A DNA stretch of 52,742 bases from Mycobacterium sp. IS-3022 (GTDB taxonomy: Bacteria; Actinomycetota; Actinomycetes; Mycobacteriales; Mycobacteriaceae): NCBI RefSeq assembly GCF_001500065.1, contig NZ_LQIN01000019.1, forward strand, positions 1 to 52,742. The letters run 5' to 3'. Positions within the stretch are counted from its first letter, which is position 1. Each line of letters starts with the position of its first letter. This document shows, one piece after another, positions 10,671 through 19,044 of the stretch. The translations under genes and the position numbers were made by a program. Below the pieces are notes generated by a model. The model made no database searches. It was not told where the DNA came from and was given only the letters and a program-made list of their open reading frames with translations.

Positions 10671-11464
10671 TCGACTGCCACTACCGGCGCGTCGGCGCCG
10701 AGGGCGAGTACGACGTCTTCGAGTCCACCGACGGCACCCGCAGTAACTGGGATCCAGAGATTCAGCACGGCTCACCGCCGCTTGCATTGATGACGAAGCG
10801 GATCGAGGAGTTGGCCGGCGATTCCGGTCTGCGCATCGGCCGGTTGACTCTCGACATCCTGGGCGCAATTCCGGTCGCCCGGGTGCGGGTGCGGGCCTGG
10901 GTCGACCGCCCTGGCGCACGGATCTCGCTGATGGTGGCGGAGATGTCAGCGGACAGGGCGGGCGGCGGACAACGGGCGGTCGGCCGCGTCACCGCCTGGC
11001 TGTTGAAAACGACCGACACCGCCGACGCGGTGACCGACCGCTATCCCCCGCTGATCGAGGGTGATTCTGTGCCGGTGCCGCACGACTGGGTGGGCGCGAG
11101 GGGATATCTCGAGACGGTGAGCTGGCGGCGTCAACCCGACACCGGCGAAACCGGAAATGTGGTCTGGATGAGTCCCCTTGTCCCACTGGTCGATTCGGAG
11201 CCGACGACGGACCTCCAGCGCCTGGCGATGGTGGTCGACAGCGCCAACGGTGCGGGCGCGGCGCTGGATCCGCGGCGGTTCGTCTTCATGAACACCGACA
11301 CCGCCGTCCATCTGCACCGCCTGCCGCACGGCAACGACTTCGCGGTGCGAGCGCGTGGCTCCATCGGACCCGACGGCATCGGCGTGACGACCGCGGACCT
11401 GTTCGACCGGCAGGGGTTCATCGGCACCTCGGCGCAGACCTTGCTGGTGCAGCGCCGCTCGTGA
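10667..11464 (+). CDS. Thioesterase family (acyl-CoA thioesterase-like) protein
   Basis: This 265-aa protein resembles actinobacterial double hot-dog thioesterases. The N-terminal half holds WDPEIQHGSPPLALMTKRIEEL and GRLTLDILGAIPV, typical of the substrate-binding helix and strands. The C-terminal half holds FVFMNTDTAVHLHRLPHGNDFAVRARGSIGPDGIGVTTADLFDRQGFIGTSAQTLL with its conserved pattern split across the second hot dog. The GTG at 10667 overlaps the nuclease stop (GTGA) and gives the best N-terminus; the frame is open further upstream but that part reads as shadow. The substrate is unknown. Confidence 0.85.
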   Translation: MIDCHYRRVGAEGEYDVFESTDGTRSNWDPEIQHGSPPLALMTKRIEELAGDSGLRIGRLTLDILGAIPVARVRVRAWVDRPGARISLMVAEMSADRAGGGQRAVGRVTAWLLKTTDTADAVTDRYPPLIEGDSVPVPHDWVGARGYLETVSWRRQPDTGETGNVVWMSPLVPLVDSEPTTDLQRLAMVVDSANGAGAALDPRRFVFMNTDTAVHLHRLPHGNDFAVRARGSIGPDGIGVTTADLFDRQGFIGTSAQTLLVQRRS

Positions 11465-11493
11465 ATGCCACTTTGGCCGAGAATGTTTGGAGT

Positions 11494-11521
11494 AAGTCGG
11501 GTAGTTCTACCTACCCGACTT
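11494..11521. terminator. Perfect 11-bp stem-loop after the thioesterase gene
   Basis: Arms AAGTCGGGTAG (11494-11504) and CTACCCGACTT (11511-11521) are perfectly complementary around a 6-nt loop. The element is 30 bp after the thioesterase stop and 26 bp before the YiaA-like start. It could terminate the upstream unit or act as a protein-binding palindrome. A TTGACG hexamer overlaps its right arm (11520-11525), but no suitably spaced -10 lies before the next start. There is no U-tract. Confidence 0.55.
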
Positions 11522-11547
11522 GACGCCGGCGGTTGCAGGCTGGCGAC

Positions 11548-11835
11548 ATGGACACACTCAACAACCCGCGCAACACCGCCGCTTACTTTCTCCAGGCCGC
11601 CATCGCCTTCGGCGTGAGCCTGCTCGGGATGCTCGGCGGAATCCTCTTCCTGCCGCTCGACTCGTGGCAGCGGCTGTTTCTCGGGATGACCGCCCTCTTC
11701 CTGGTCACCAGTTCGTTCACGCTGGCCAAGGTGATCCGCGACCAGCAGGAAGCCGCCACCATCAGGGTCCGACTCGACGAGGCCCGCATCGAGAAGCTGA
11801 TCGCGGAGCACAATCCGTTCACAACGGCCACCTGA
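11548..11835 (+). CDS. YiaA/YiaB-like two-helix membrane protein
   Basis: This 95-aa protein has two adjacent membrane segments (about 8-30 and 35-58) with the YiaAB-domain pattern NTAAYFLQAAIAFGVSLLGML and LDSWQRLFLGMTALFLVTSSFTLAKVIRDQQEA. An amphipathic C-terminal helix (RVRLDEARIEKLIAEHNPF) follows. The family is small, of unknown function, and widespread in Gram-negatives and actinobacteria. The ATG at 11548 was preferred to an upstream start because it removes residues with no family resemblance. It stands alone between a stem-loop and the ArsR promoter. Confidence 0.82.
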   Translation: MDTLNNPRNTAAYFLQAAIAFGVSLLGMLGGILFLPLDSWQRLFLGMTALFLVTSSFTLAKVIRDQQEAATIRVRLDEARIEKLIAEHNPFTTAT

Positions 11836-11849
11836 ACGCATATATGTAC

Positions 11850-11880
11850 TTGCATCTATATAGATGTAGTGCAATACTAT
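11850..11880 (+). promoter_or_regulatory. Promoter with palindromic operator for the ArsR operon
   Basis: A -35-like TTGCAT (11850-11855) is followed after 17 bp by a -10-like AATACT (11873-11878). The spacer contains a perfect 14-bp palindrome, CATCTATATAGATG (11853-11866). The expected transcription start falls at or next to the ArsR ATG (11885), so the mRNA is probably leaderless. A palindrome between -35 and -10 is where an ArsR repressor would block RNA polymerase; autoregulation is my inference. The region is strikingly AT-rich for this genome. Confidence 0.6.
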
Positions 11881-11884
11881 CGGC

Positions 11885-12202
11885 ATGGACGTCTTCGAAG
11901 CGGTCGCCGAACCCAGCCGCAGGGCGCTGCTCGACGAACTGATCGACGGCGAACGCACGGCGGGTGAACTCGTCGCGACTTTGCCCGAGTTGACCCAGCC
12001 GACGGTGTCACGGCACCTGCGGGTGCTGCGCGAGGTCGGACTCGTCGAGGTCCGGCCGGACGCGCAACGTCGCATCTATGCGTTGCGCGCCGACGGGCTC
12101 GTCGCCATCGACGCTTGGATCAACCGGTACCGCCGCTACTGGACCGATCACCTCAACGCTCTCGAGCGACACCTGGAACGCACGCACAAGGAGTCACAGT
12201 GA
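11885..12202 (+). CDS. ArsR-family winged-helix transcriptional regulator
   Basis: This 105-aa protein is almost entirely one winged-helix domain. It has the family start (VFEAVAEPSRRALLDELIDGERTAGELV), the recognition helix TQPTVSRHLRVLREVGLVEVR and the wing RPDAQRRIYALR. No Cys-rich metal site is present, which fits the non-metal ArsR subgroup paired with SRPBCC proteins. It probably represses its own operon through the palindrome in its promoter. The stop overlaps the SRPBCC start as GTGA. Confidence 0.92.
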   Translation: MDVFEAVAEPSRRALLDELIDGERTAGELVATLPELTQPTVSRHLRVLREVGLVEVRPDAQRRIYALRADGLVAIDAWINRYRRYWTDHLNALERHLERTHKESQ

Positions 12203-12702
12203 CCGAACTCGACGGCCGGCTGACGGTCGACGGCGACCGCGCCGTGTTGAATTTCGAACGCCACCTGCCCTTTCCGATCGAAGCGGTGTGGTCGGCCATC
12301 ACCGATCCAGCACAACGGGCGCAGTGGTTCGGCGAGACGACGCTCGATGCCCGGGACGGCGGTTCGATCGAGATGGTCGCGACCGATCCGCCGCTGCCCC
12401 CCGAACGTAAGCGGATGACCGGGCGCATTCTGGTCTGGGATCCACCGTGCGTGTTCGAACACGAGTGGAAGCAGCCCATCGTCGAGGACGGCGTGGTGCG
12501 TTACGAGTTGACGCCCGACGGAGAGGGCACGCTGCTGCGATTCAGCCACCGCGGCCTCAGCGTCCGCAACGCGTCGGGCTTCTACGGTGGCAGCCATGCC
12601 TACCTCGACCGCCTGGCCGCCTATCTGGCGGGCACCGAGTTACCGGACTGGGAAACCCGTCGGCTTGAAGTGAACAAACTCGCGCAGCAGGGAGCGAACT
12701 GA
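12199..12702 (+). CDS. SRPBCC (AHSA1-like) domain protein
   Basis: This 167-aa protein has the START-like helix-grip fold seen in AHSA1-type proteins. The opening is FERHLPFPIEAVWSAITDPAQRAQWFGE, with the usual W and FGE. Middle strands are RMTGRILVWDPPCVFEHEW and the C-terminal helix begins with GGSHAYLDRLAAYLAG. Such proteins bind hydrophobic ligands in a cavity and commonly sit beside ArsR regulators. The GTG at 12199 overlaps the ArsR stop by 4 bp, which decides the start over the more upstream frame. The ligand is unknown. Confidence 0.9.
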   Translation: MTELDGRLTVDGDRAVLNFERHLPFPIEAVWSAITDPAQRAQWFGETTLDARDGGSIEMVATDPPLPPERKRMTGRILVWDPPCVFEHEWKQPIVEDGVVRYELTPDGEGTLLRFSHRGLSVRNASGFYGGSHAYLDRLAAYLAGTELPDWETRRLEVNKLAQQGAN

Positions 12703-12703
12703 G

Positions 12704-13348
12704 ATGTCCCACAACGGATCCGATGTTGCCGCGCCTGCTATTGCGATCGCCTATCACTCCGGCTTCGGTCACACCGCCACGCTCGCCGACGCGGTGGCCG
12801 CTGGTGCGCGCGAAGCCGGCGCCGCGGTCACGATGCTGCCCGTGGACCAGATGACCGACGCGGATTGGGACGTTCTCGACGGGGCGGACGGCATCATCTT
12901 CGGCAGCGCCACATACATGGGTAATCTGTCGGCCGGCTTCCAGGCGTTCGCCGAGAAGACCGGGCGGCGGTGCGCCAATGGCGACTGGCGCGACAAGGTC
13001 GCGGCGGGGTTCACCAACTCCGGCGCCAAAAGCGGCGACAAGCTCAACACGCTGGTGTCGATGGCGGTCTTCGCGGCCCAGCACCATATGCATTGGGTCA
13101 GTTTGGGTTTGGGGCCAGGATGGAACAGTTCCGGCAGTAGTGACAGCGATCTCAACCGCCTGGGCTTCTGGCTCGGCGCCGGTGCGCAGACCGACGTCGA
13201 CGCCAACCCCGACCAGGTGCATCCGTCCGATGTGCAGACCTGCCGGTACCTCGGCTGGCGGGTGGCGATCGTGACCCGCCAACTCAAGGTCGGCCGGTCC
13301 GTCACTCCAGCGGCTTCGTCTCCTGCAGGTTCGTCGGCGGCTCACTGA
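12704..13348 (+). CDS. Flavodoxin-family NAD(P)H-dependent oxidoreductase
   Basis: This 214-aa protein has an FMN-binding flavodoxin fold like WrbA. The phosphate loop is AIAYHSGFGHTATLADAV, the second flavin loop is GIIFGSATYMGNLSAGFQAF, and the third region is VAAGFTNSGAKSGDKLNTLVSM. The C-terminal part carries LGRL-type strands and a Ser/Ala-rich tail. WrbA-type enzymes reduce quinones by two electrons. The gene begins 1 bp after the SRPBCC stop, and its TGA overlaps the DoxX ATG by one base, so all four genes from ArsR on are one transcript. Confidence 0.88.
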   Translation: MSHNGSDVAAPAIAIAYHSGFGHTATLADAVAAGAREAGAAVTMLPVDQMTDADWDVLDGADGIIFGSATYMGNLSAGFQAFAEKTGRRCANGDWRDKVAAGFTNSGAKSGDKLNTLVSMAVFAAQHHMHWVSLGLGPGWNSSGSSDSDLNRLGFWLGAGAQTDVDANPDQVHPSDVQTCRYLGWRVAIVTRQLKVGRSVTPAASSPAGSSAAH

Positions 13349-13704
13349 TGCTGACCGCCGCGTACGTCGTCGTCACGGTGGTCACCGCCAGCGTCAACCT
13401 CGCGGCGGCCGTCGCGGACTTCGCCCGTGCCCAATTCGTGCTCGACAACGCTGCCGCAGTGCACCTCTCGGACCGCTCCATCGCACCGCTGGGTGTGCTC
13501 AAAGCCGCCGGAGCGGCCGGCCTGATCGTCGGGTTGCTCGGTGTCCCGGTGATCGGGCTCGCGGCGGCGGTCGGCCTCGTACTGTTCTTCATCGGCGCAG
13601 TCGCTTTCCACGTCCACTATCGGGTGCTCGGCAACATCGCCTACCCGGCGGCCTTTCTCGCGTTGGCGGTGGCGACACTCGCGCTTGACTTGGCGCGGCT
13701 CTAA
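13348..13704 (+). CDS. DoxX-like membrane protein
   Basis: This 118-aa protein has four hydrophobic helices (about 2-20, 48-68, 70-92 and 95-115) with DoxX-like features: Pro/Leu-rich SIAPLGVLKAAGAAGLIVGLLG and GAVAFHVHYRV. DoxX-like proteins are membrane components often linked to redox enzymes. Its ATG shares a base with the flavodoxin stop, placing it last in the ArsR operon. The TAA at 13702-13704 overlaps the stop of the opposing reductase gene by 3 bp. Confidence 0.85.
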   Translation: MLTAAYVVVTVVTASVNLAAAVADFARAQFVLDNAAAVHLSDRSIAPLGVLKAAGAAGLIVGLLGVPVIGLAAAVGLVLFFIGAVAFHVHYRVLGNIAYPAAFLALAVATLALDLARL

Positions 13705-15083
13705 TCGAGCGGCGCCATCTCCTGCAGCATCGTAGGGACCAGTTCGCTGACCGTCGGGTGGATGTGCATCGTGCGCGAGATCGCGGTGTAGGGCTTCTTG
13801 GCGGTCATGATGTCGAGGATGGCGTGAACCACCTCGTCGCCGCCCACTCCGAGGATCGCCGCGCCCAGGATCTGCTCGGTCTCCGCGTCCACGACCACCT
13901 TCATGAAGCCGTGCGTCTCCCCCTTCTCCACCGCGCGCCCCACCCTTGTCATGGGGCGCTTGCCGATCAATGCCTTTCGGCCCGACTTGCGCACTTCGGC
14001 CACCGACATCCCGGCCCGACCCAACGGCGGGTCGATGTAGAGCGCATAGGTGGTGATCCGGTCGCTGACGCGGCGTGGATCGTCGTCGAGGAGGTTGGCC
14101 GCGACGATCTCGAAATCGTTGTACGACGTGTGCGTGAACGCGCCCTTGCCGTTGCAGTCGCCCATCGCCCAGATGTGCTCGACGTTGGTGCATAACTGGT
14201 CGTCGACGACGATATGGCCGCGGGCGTCGGTTTCGACGCCGGCCTTGTCGAGTCCGAGGTCGTCGGTGTTGGGCGTGCGCCCGACCGCGATGAGCGCATG
14301 GCTCCCCGCAATCGGTGCCGCACCATCGGCGGGGACCACCTCGAAGCCGTTGGCGGTCTTGTTGAATCGGATTCCGTCGGCGTCGACTACGACATCGATG
14401 CCTTCGCTTTCCAGGATGTCCTTGATCGCGGCGGAGACGTCCTCGTCCTCACGCGACGTCAACCTGGGACCCTTCTCGAGCACGGTGACACGGGCCCCGA
14501 AGCGGCGGTACATCTGCGCGAACTCGAGCGCGATGTAGCTGCCACCGACGATGACGAGATGTTCGGGGACCGTGTCGAGTTCGAGCATGCCGACGTTGGT
14601 CAGGTAGTCGATGTCGGAGAGGCCGGGCAGGTCGGGTACCACGGCGCGGCCGCCGACGTTGAGAAAGATCCGGTCGGCGCGCAGTACGTGGTCGTCGACG
14701 CGAATCGTGTGCGGGTCCTCGAAACGTGCGTGGCCGCGGATGAACGTGCAGCCGTCCATGCCGTTGAGCCAGGATTCGACACCGTCTCGGTCGCCGAGCA
14801 CGATTTTGTCTTTGCGCGCCTTGACTTTTGCCATGTCGATGCTGACTTCGCCTGTACCGACACCGTATTCGGCACCGCGGCGCGCCAGATGGGCGGCGTG
14901 TGCGCTGGCGACGAGCGTCTTGGTCGGTATGCAGCCGTAATTCACGCAGGTGCCGCCGACGAGTTTGCGCTCGATCACGGCGACCTTCTGCCCCGCCTCG
15001 GTGAGCCGGCCGGCCAGTGGTGGCCCGGCCTGACCGGCGCCGACGATGATCGCGTCGAATCGCTGTGTCACAGTGCCGTTCAC
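13701..15083 (-). CDS. FAD-dependent pyridine nucleotide-disulfide oxidoreductase (MerA-like)
   Basis: This 460-aa class I flavoprotein has the FAD motif DAIIVGAGQAGPPLAGRL, the redox disulfide GGTCVNYGCIPTKT (near residues 45-50), the NAD(P)H motif LVIVGGSYIALEFAQMYRRF, and a C-terminal dimerisation domain with the proton-relay His in HIHPTVSE. Relatives are often labelled mercuric reductase, but the N-terminal HMA domain and the C-terminal Cys pair of MerA are missing, so a general disulfide reductase is more likely. The GTG at 15083 overlaps the stop of the upstream membrane gene (GTGA). Confidence 0.88.
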   Translation of the reverse strand: MNGTVTQRFDAIIVGAGQAGPPLAGRLTEAGQKVAVIERKLVGGTCVNYGCIPTKTLVASAHAAHLARRGAEYGVGTGEVSIDMAKVKARKDKIVLGDRDGVESWLNGMDGCTFIRGHARFEDPHTIRVDDHVLRADRIFLNVGGRAVVPDLPGLSDIDYLTNVGMLELDTVPEHLVIVGGSYIALEFAQMYRRFGARVTVLEKGPRLTSREDEDVSAAIKDILESEGIDVVVDADGIRFNKTANGFEVVPADGAAPIAGSHALIAVGRTPNTDDLGLDKAGVETDARGHIVVDDQLCTNVEHIWAMGDCNGKGAFTHTSYNDFEIVAANLLDDDPRRVSDRITTYALYIDPPLGRAGMSVAEVRKSGRKALIGKRPMTRVGRAVEKGETHGFMKVVVDAETEQILGAAILGVGGDEVVHAILDIMTAKKPYTAISRTMHIHPTVSELVPTMLQEMAPLD

Positions 15084-15562
15084 ACCAGGCCGGCCAGGAA
15101 CGCGATCAGGAATCCCCCGCCGACCGCGACGATGTCCTCGATGATCGCGCCCGGACGGTCCTGCCCCTGGCGGGCGTCGGCGAAGCGTTGGCGTGCCGCC
15201 GCCCCGGCCAGCGTGCCGAGCACCGCACCGATCATGCCCGCGCCCATCGCGCTGAACGTGTGGAAGTGCGCGCTGCCGATGACTGCACCGGCGAATGCGC
15301 CCATGATGAGCCGGGTGATGAACTGCGGCGCGGTCCTGCGGCTCGGCAATGTGGGTAGCTGGTCGGTGACGAGTTCGATGAGGAGGAAGATCGTCAGCAC
15401 CGTGACGGTGATCGGGTGAGCCATCCACTCCGACCATTTGCCGTCGACGTCGATCCAGCCGAGAGCGGCCCCCCAGGCGACCACCGCGGGAGCCGTCAGC
15501 GCGCGCAGACCGGCGATCACACCGATCAACAGGGCGAGCAACAGAACGAACGCTAGCGTCAT
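15080..15562 (-). CDS. DUF4126-type integral membrane protein
   Basis: This 160-aa protein has an N-terminal hydrophobic helix (TLAFVLLLALLIGVIAGLRA), the family-like segment LTAPAVVAWGAALGWI, then further helices near residues 50-68, 85-120 and 140-158. It corresponds by length and position to the conserved membrane protein upstream of hisG-hisE in M. tuberculosis (Rv2120c). The two genes are transcribed in one direction, with the disulfide reductase coupled through GTGA. Function is unknown. Confidence 0.85.
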   Translation of the reverse strand: MTLAFVLLLALLIGVIAGLRALTAPAVVAWGAALGWIDVDGKWSEWMAHPITVTVLTIFLLIELVTDQLPTLPSRRTAPQFITRLIMGAFAGAVIGSAHFHTFSAMGAGMIGAVLGTLAGAAARQRFADARQGQDRPGAIIEDIVAVGGGFLIAFLAGLV

Positions 15563-15603
15563 GCCGGGACGCTAACACGCCTGCGCGGCCACTTCCGGTT
15601 GAA

Positions 15604-16449
15604 TCAGAAGCGGCAGAACCGGATGTCGGATGCCAGGATCGCCTTCGCACCGATGGCGGCGAGTTCGTCCATGATCGCGTTGACATCGCGCCGGGGCACC
15701 AACGCGCGCACCGCGACCCACGCGGGGTCGGCGAGCGGAGCGATCGTGGGCGACTCCAGTCCGGGGGTGACCGCGGTCGCGTCGTCGAGCACGCTGCGCG
15801 GGCAGTCGTAGTCGAGCATCAGATACTGCTGGCCGAACACCACACCTTGTACGCGGGCTACCAACTGGCCACCGGTAGGGCTGTCCGGGGCGCCTTCACG
15901 CTCGATGAGCACCGCCTCCGAGTCGCACAGGGAATCACCGAACGCCACCAGATCGTGCAGACCGAGCGTGCGGCCGGAGCCGACCACGTCGGCGATCGCA
16001 TCGGCGACACCGAGTTGCACAGATATTTCCACCGCGCCGTCGAGCCGGATCACCGTCGCGTCGATGCCATGCGCCGCAAGGTCTTTCCGGACGAGATTCG
16101 GAAACGCGGTCGCGATTCGTTTGCCCGCGAGGTCCTCGACGCGCCACTGACGCCCGGCCGGCGCCGCGTACCGGAACGTCGACGATCCGAAGCCCAGCGC
16201 GAGCCGCTCCCGCACGGGCGCATCCGATTCAGCGGCCAGGTCGCGCCCGGTGATGCCGAAATCGAGCTGCCCCGAGCCGACATAGATCGCAATGTCCTTC
16301 GGGCGCAGGAAGAAAAATTCGACGTTGTTGGCGGGGTCGACAACCGTCAGGTCCTTCGGATCGGTGCGGCGTCGGTAACCCGCTTCGGACAGGATCTCGC
16401 TCGCCGGTTCAGACAGCGTGCCCTTGTTCGGGACGGCGACGCGAAGCAC
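15604..16449 (-). CDS. hisG: ATP phosphoribosyltransferase HisG (long form)
   Basis: HisG condenses ATP with PRPP, the first and feedback-inhibited step of histidine synthesis. The 281-aa protein starts [21 protein letters not shown] and has [24 protein letters not shown]. The PRPP loop is [26 protein letters not shown]. The C-terminal ACT-like regulatory domain (ending [18 protein letters not shown]) marks the long form that needs no HisZ. Start GTG at 16449 matches the mycobacterial N-terminus; a GTG at 16458 that overlaps the hisE stop (GTGA) adds three residues and is possible. Confidence 0.96.
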   Translation of the reverse strand: MLRVAVPNKGTLSEPASEILSEAGYRRRTDPKDLTVVDPANNVEFFFLRPKDIAIYVGSGQLDFGITGRDLAAESDAPVRERLALGFGSSTFRYAAPAGRQWRVEDLAGKRIATAFPNLVRKDLAAHGIDATVIRLDGAVEISVQLGVADAIADVVGSGRTLGLHDLVAFGDSLCDSEAVLIEREGAPDSPTGGQLVARVQGVVFGQQYLMLDYDCPRSVLDDATAVTPGLESPTIAPLADPAWVAVRALVPRRDVNAIMDELAAIGAKAILASDIRFCRF

Positions 16450-16454
16450 GCGAT

Positions 16455-16736
16455 TCACAGCTTCTCGTAAACGTCGTCGAGCGTGAGGCCGCGCGCGATC
16501 ATCAGCACCTGAGTCCAGTACAGGAGCTGGCTGATCTCTTCGGCCAGGGCCTCGTCGCTCTCGTGTTCGGCGGCCAGCCACACCTCGCCGGCCTCCTCGA
16601 GGATCTTCTTGCCGAGCCCGTGCACACCGCCGTCCAGCGCGGCGACGGTGCCGCTGCCGGCGGGGCGGGTCCGGGCGCGTTCGCCGAGCTCGGCGAACAG
16701 GGCGTCGAAGGTCTTCACGGCACGCGATTGTGTCAC
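16455..16736 (-). CDS. hisE: Phosphoribosyl-ATP pyrophosphatase HisE
   Basis: HisE hydrolyses phosphoribosyl-ATP to phosphoribosyl-AMP, the second step of histidine synthesis. The 93-aa protein is one MazG-like all-alpha domain: [19 protein letters not shown], then [19 protein letters not shown] with the metal-binding EExxE pattern, then [20 protein letters not shown]. The length is exactly that of the mycobacterial enzyme when the GTG at 16736 is used; the longer frame upstream has no resemblance. It overlaps or abuts hisG, giving a hisE-hisG operon separated from the main his cluster. Confidence 0.96.
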   Translation of the reverse strand: MTQSRAVKTFDALFAELGERARTRPAGSGTVAALDGGVHGLGKKILEEAGEVWLAAEHESDEALAEEISQLLYWTQVLMIARGLTLDDVYEKL

Positions 16737-16806
16737 GCTTGCACCCGCGGGGTCACGCCGGTTTGCCGAGTTCGGTTCGCACAACGCGCTAGCGTCGGCG
16801 CAGCGC

Positions 16807-18264
16807 TCAGACCGGCTCCTGCTGATGCGGAACCTCGCTGCCCATGTCCTCGAGGTGCTTGCCCTTGGTCTCGGAGACGAACCGCCACACGAACAGCAGC
16901 GACAGCGCCGCGCAGACGGCGTAGAAGCCGTAGGCGATGCCGAGCGAAAAATCACCAAGTGCGGGGAATGACGCGGTGATCGCGCAGTTGGCCACCCACT
17001 GCGCGGCGGCGGCGAGGCCGAGCGCGGCTCCGCGGATGCGGTTGGGGAACATCTCGCCGAGCAACACCCAGACCACCGGGCCCCACGACATGCCGAAGGA
17101 CACCACGAACAGGTTGGCGGCGACCAGCGCGATGGGCCCGGCCGCCCCAGTGAGGTGCGGCTGGCCGTCGATCACCGGTGCGGTGCCGAAAACGATCGCC
17201 ATGGTGCCCAGCGTCACGGCCATGCCGGTCGAGCCGAACAGCAGCAACGGCTTGCGGCCGACCTTGTCGATCAGCGCGATCGCGATCAGCGTGGTGACGA
17301 TGTTCGTCACCGACGTGATCACGGTGATGATGAACGCCTGGCCTTCACCGAAACCGACGGCCTCCCACAACACGTTCGAGTAGTAGAAGATCACGTTGAT
17401 GCCGACGAACTGCTGGAACACCGACAGCAGCACACCGACCCACACGATGCCGTAGAGCCCGCCGGTGGGCTTGCGCAGATCGCGCCACGACGGCGGCTTC
17501 TCCGACTTCAGCGATTCCTTGATGCGGGTGATCGTCAGCTCGAGGTTCTTCTCCCCCAGCAACTTGTTCAGCACCCGCCGCGCCTCCGGAATCCGGTATG
17601 TCGCAACGAGATAGCGAGGAGACTCCGGGATCGTGAACGCCAGGCCGCCGTAGAGCACCGCGGGCACCGCCATCACGAGGAACATCCAACGCCAAGCCTC
17701 CATGCTCAGCCACAGTTCTTCCCGCGACCCGCCCGCGAGATGTGCCAGCAGCGCGTCGATTGCCAGCGATACGAAGATGCCGGAGACGATGGCCAGTTGT
17801 TGCAGCGAGCCCAGCCGGCCGCGGATCCGCGGCGGCGAGGTCTCCGCGATATACGCCGGAGCGATGACGGATGCCACGCCGACGCCGAGGCCACCGACGA
17901 TGCGGAACATCCCGAACATCCAGACGTTGACCGCCAGGCCGGTGCCGAAGGCGCTGATGAGGAACAGCAGCGCGGCGATCTTCATCACCGACAGCCGGCC
18001 GATCTTGTCCGCCAGCCGACCGGCGACCACCGCGCCGAGGGCCGCACCGATCAGCGCGGCCGCGACGGCGACGCCCGTCACCGTCTTGCTGATCTGGAAG
18101 TGGTCCTCGACCGCCGATACCGCCCCGTTGATGACGGCGCTGTCATAGCCGAAAAGCAGACCGCCCAGGGCCGCTACGGAGGCGATCCGGACGACGCGGC
18201 CGCTGTGTTCGGATTCCTCGTAATCCAAACCTGACGAGGGCTCACCGACGGGACCGTGGGCCAT
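16807..18264 (-). CDS. MFS sugar porter (sugar/H+ symporter family)
   Basis: This 485-aa, 12-helix transporter carries the sugar porter signatures: [12 protein letters not shown] in helix 1, [10 protein letters not shown] between helices 2 and 3, PESPRYLVA after helix 6, [17 protein letters not shown] in helix 7, [12 protein letters not shown] between helices 8 and 9, and a terminal [11 protein letters not shown]. It probably imports a hexose or pentose with a proton. ATG 18264 has GGAAGGG 8 bp upstream; the GTG at 18279 is less likely. The transporter and the HAD gene upstream point the same way, 57 bp apart. Confidence 0.93.
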   Translation of the reverse strand: MAHGPVGEPSSGLDYEESEHSGRVVRIASVAALGGLLFGYDSAVINGAVSAVEDHFQISKTVTGVAVAAALIGAALGAVVAGRLADKIGRLSVMKIAALLFLISAFGTGLAVNVWMFGMFRIVGGLGVGVASVIAPAYIAETSPPRIRGRLGSLQQLAIVSGIFVSLAIDALLAHLAGGSREELWLSMEAWRWMFLVMAVPAVLYGGLAFTIPESPRYLVATYRIPEARRVLNKLLGEKNLELTITRIKESLKSEKPPSWRDLRKPTGGLYGIVWVGVLLSVFQQFVGINVIFYYSNVLWEAVGFGEGQAFIITVITSVTNIVTTLIAIALIDKVGRKPLLLFGSTGMAVTLGTMAIVFGTAPVIDGQPHLTGAAGPIALVAANLFVVSFGMSWGPVVWVLLGEMFPNRIRGAALGLAAAAQWVANCAITASFPALGDFSLGIAYGFYAVCAALSLLFVWRFVSETKGKHLEDMGSEVPHQQEPV

Positions 18265-18320
18265 GCGACACCCTTCCACAGGTTTGGGTGATGGACGTCA
18301 CATTCAATCACAGACCGGGT

Positions 18321-19004
18321 TCACGCGCTGCGGTCTTCCCTGCGCGTGGTCAGCTCGCAATGAACGGTGTGCAGATCGGCCGCCCGCAGTCCCGCAAGCG
18401 AGGAAACGTGGCGTCGCCGCGGGCCGCCGGGGACCGCTACGTCGTTGGGCACCACCAGTACCGGGCATCCGGCGCTCTCGGCGGCCGCCGTGCCGGTGAC
18501 CGAATCCTCGATCGCCAGGCACGCAGCCGGCCGCAGGCCCAGCAACTCCGCTGCTCTCAGATACACGTCGGGAGCGGGTTTGCCACGGGTCACCTCGTCA
18601 CCGCATACGGTCACCGAAAAGAAGTGTCGCCCAATGCTGTTCAAAGCGCGGTCGGTCAACGCGCGCTGGGTGTTGGTAACCAGCGCCATCGGAGTTCCTT
18701 CGGCGGCAAGGGCTTCCAACAACTCGGGGGCACCGTCGCACCACGGCAGCCCGCCGTCGAACAACCCCGCGGTGTAGTCGTGCAGCCAGCGGTTCGCCTC
18801 TGCCATGGCCGCGGGATCCGGATCGAGACCGAGGTCGGCATACACGGTCGCGATGGTGTTCTCGGCCGAGCTGCCCACCAGCGATGCGCGCACCTCGGAG
18901 GTGAGCCGACCGCCGTGGTGGTCATACAACGCCGCCAGCGAGATGTCCCAGAGCTTTTCGGAGTCGACGAGCGTGCCGTCCATGTCGAACAGGACCGCAC
19001 GCAT
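18321..19004 (-). CDS. HAD-superfamily phosphatase/phosphoglucomutase-like hydrolase
   Basis: This 227-aa HAD protein has motif I AVLFDMDGTLVDSEKLW (nucleophile DxD), a helical cap (about 20-85), motif II ALVTNT, motif III Lys in RGKPAPDVYL, and motif IV AIEDSVTGTAAAESAG. The pattern fits subfamily I, near beta-phosphoglucomutases and sugar phosphatases. The start is ATG 19004; the frame is open upstream but the family begins here. The adjacent sugar porter makes a phosphosugar substrate plausible, though not shown. It diverges from the NmrA-like gene across 40 bp. Confidence 0.9.
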   Translation of the reverse strand: MRAVLFDMDGTLVDSEKLWDISLAALYDHHGGRLTSEVRASLVGSSAENTIATVYADLGLDPDPAAMAEANRWLHDYTAGLFDGGLPWCDGAPELLEALAAEGTPMALVTNTQRALTDRALNSIGRHFFSVTVCGDEVTRGKPAPDVYLRAAELLGLRPAACLAIEDSVTGTAAAESAGCPVLVVPNDVAVPGGPRRRHVSSLAGLRAADLHTVHCELTTRREDRSA

Positions 19005-19044
19005 GACCCCGATTCTGTCAGAGGGGGCACGTACGGTGAAAATC

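Noticed and set aside
13701..15083. Mercuric reductase as part of a mer operon
   Set aside because: There is no HMA domain, no C-terminal Cys pair and no merR, merT or merP nearby.
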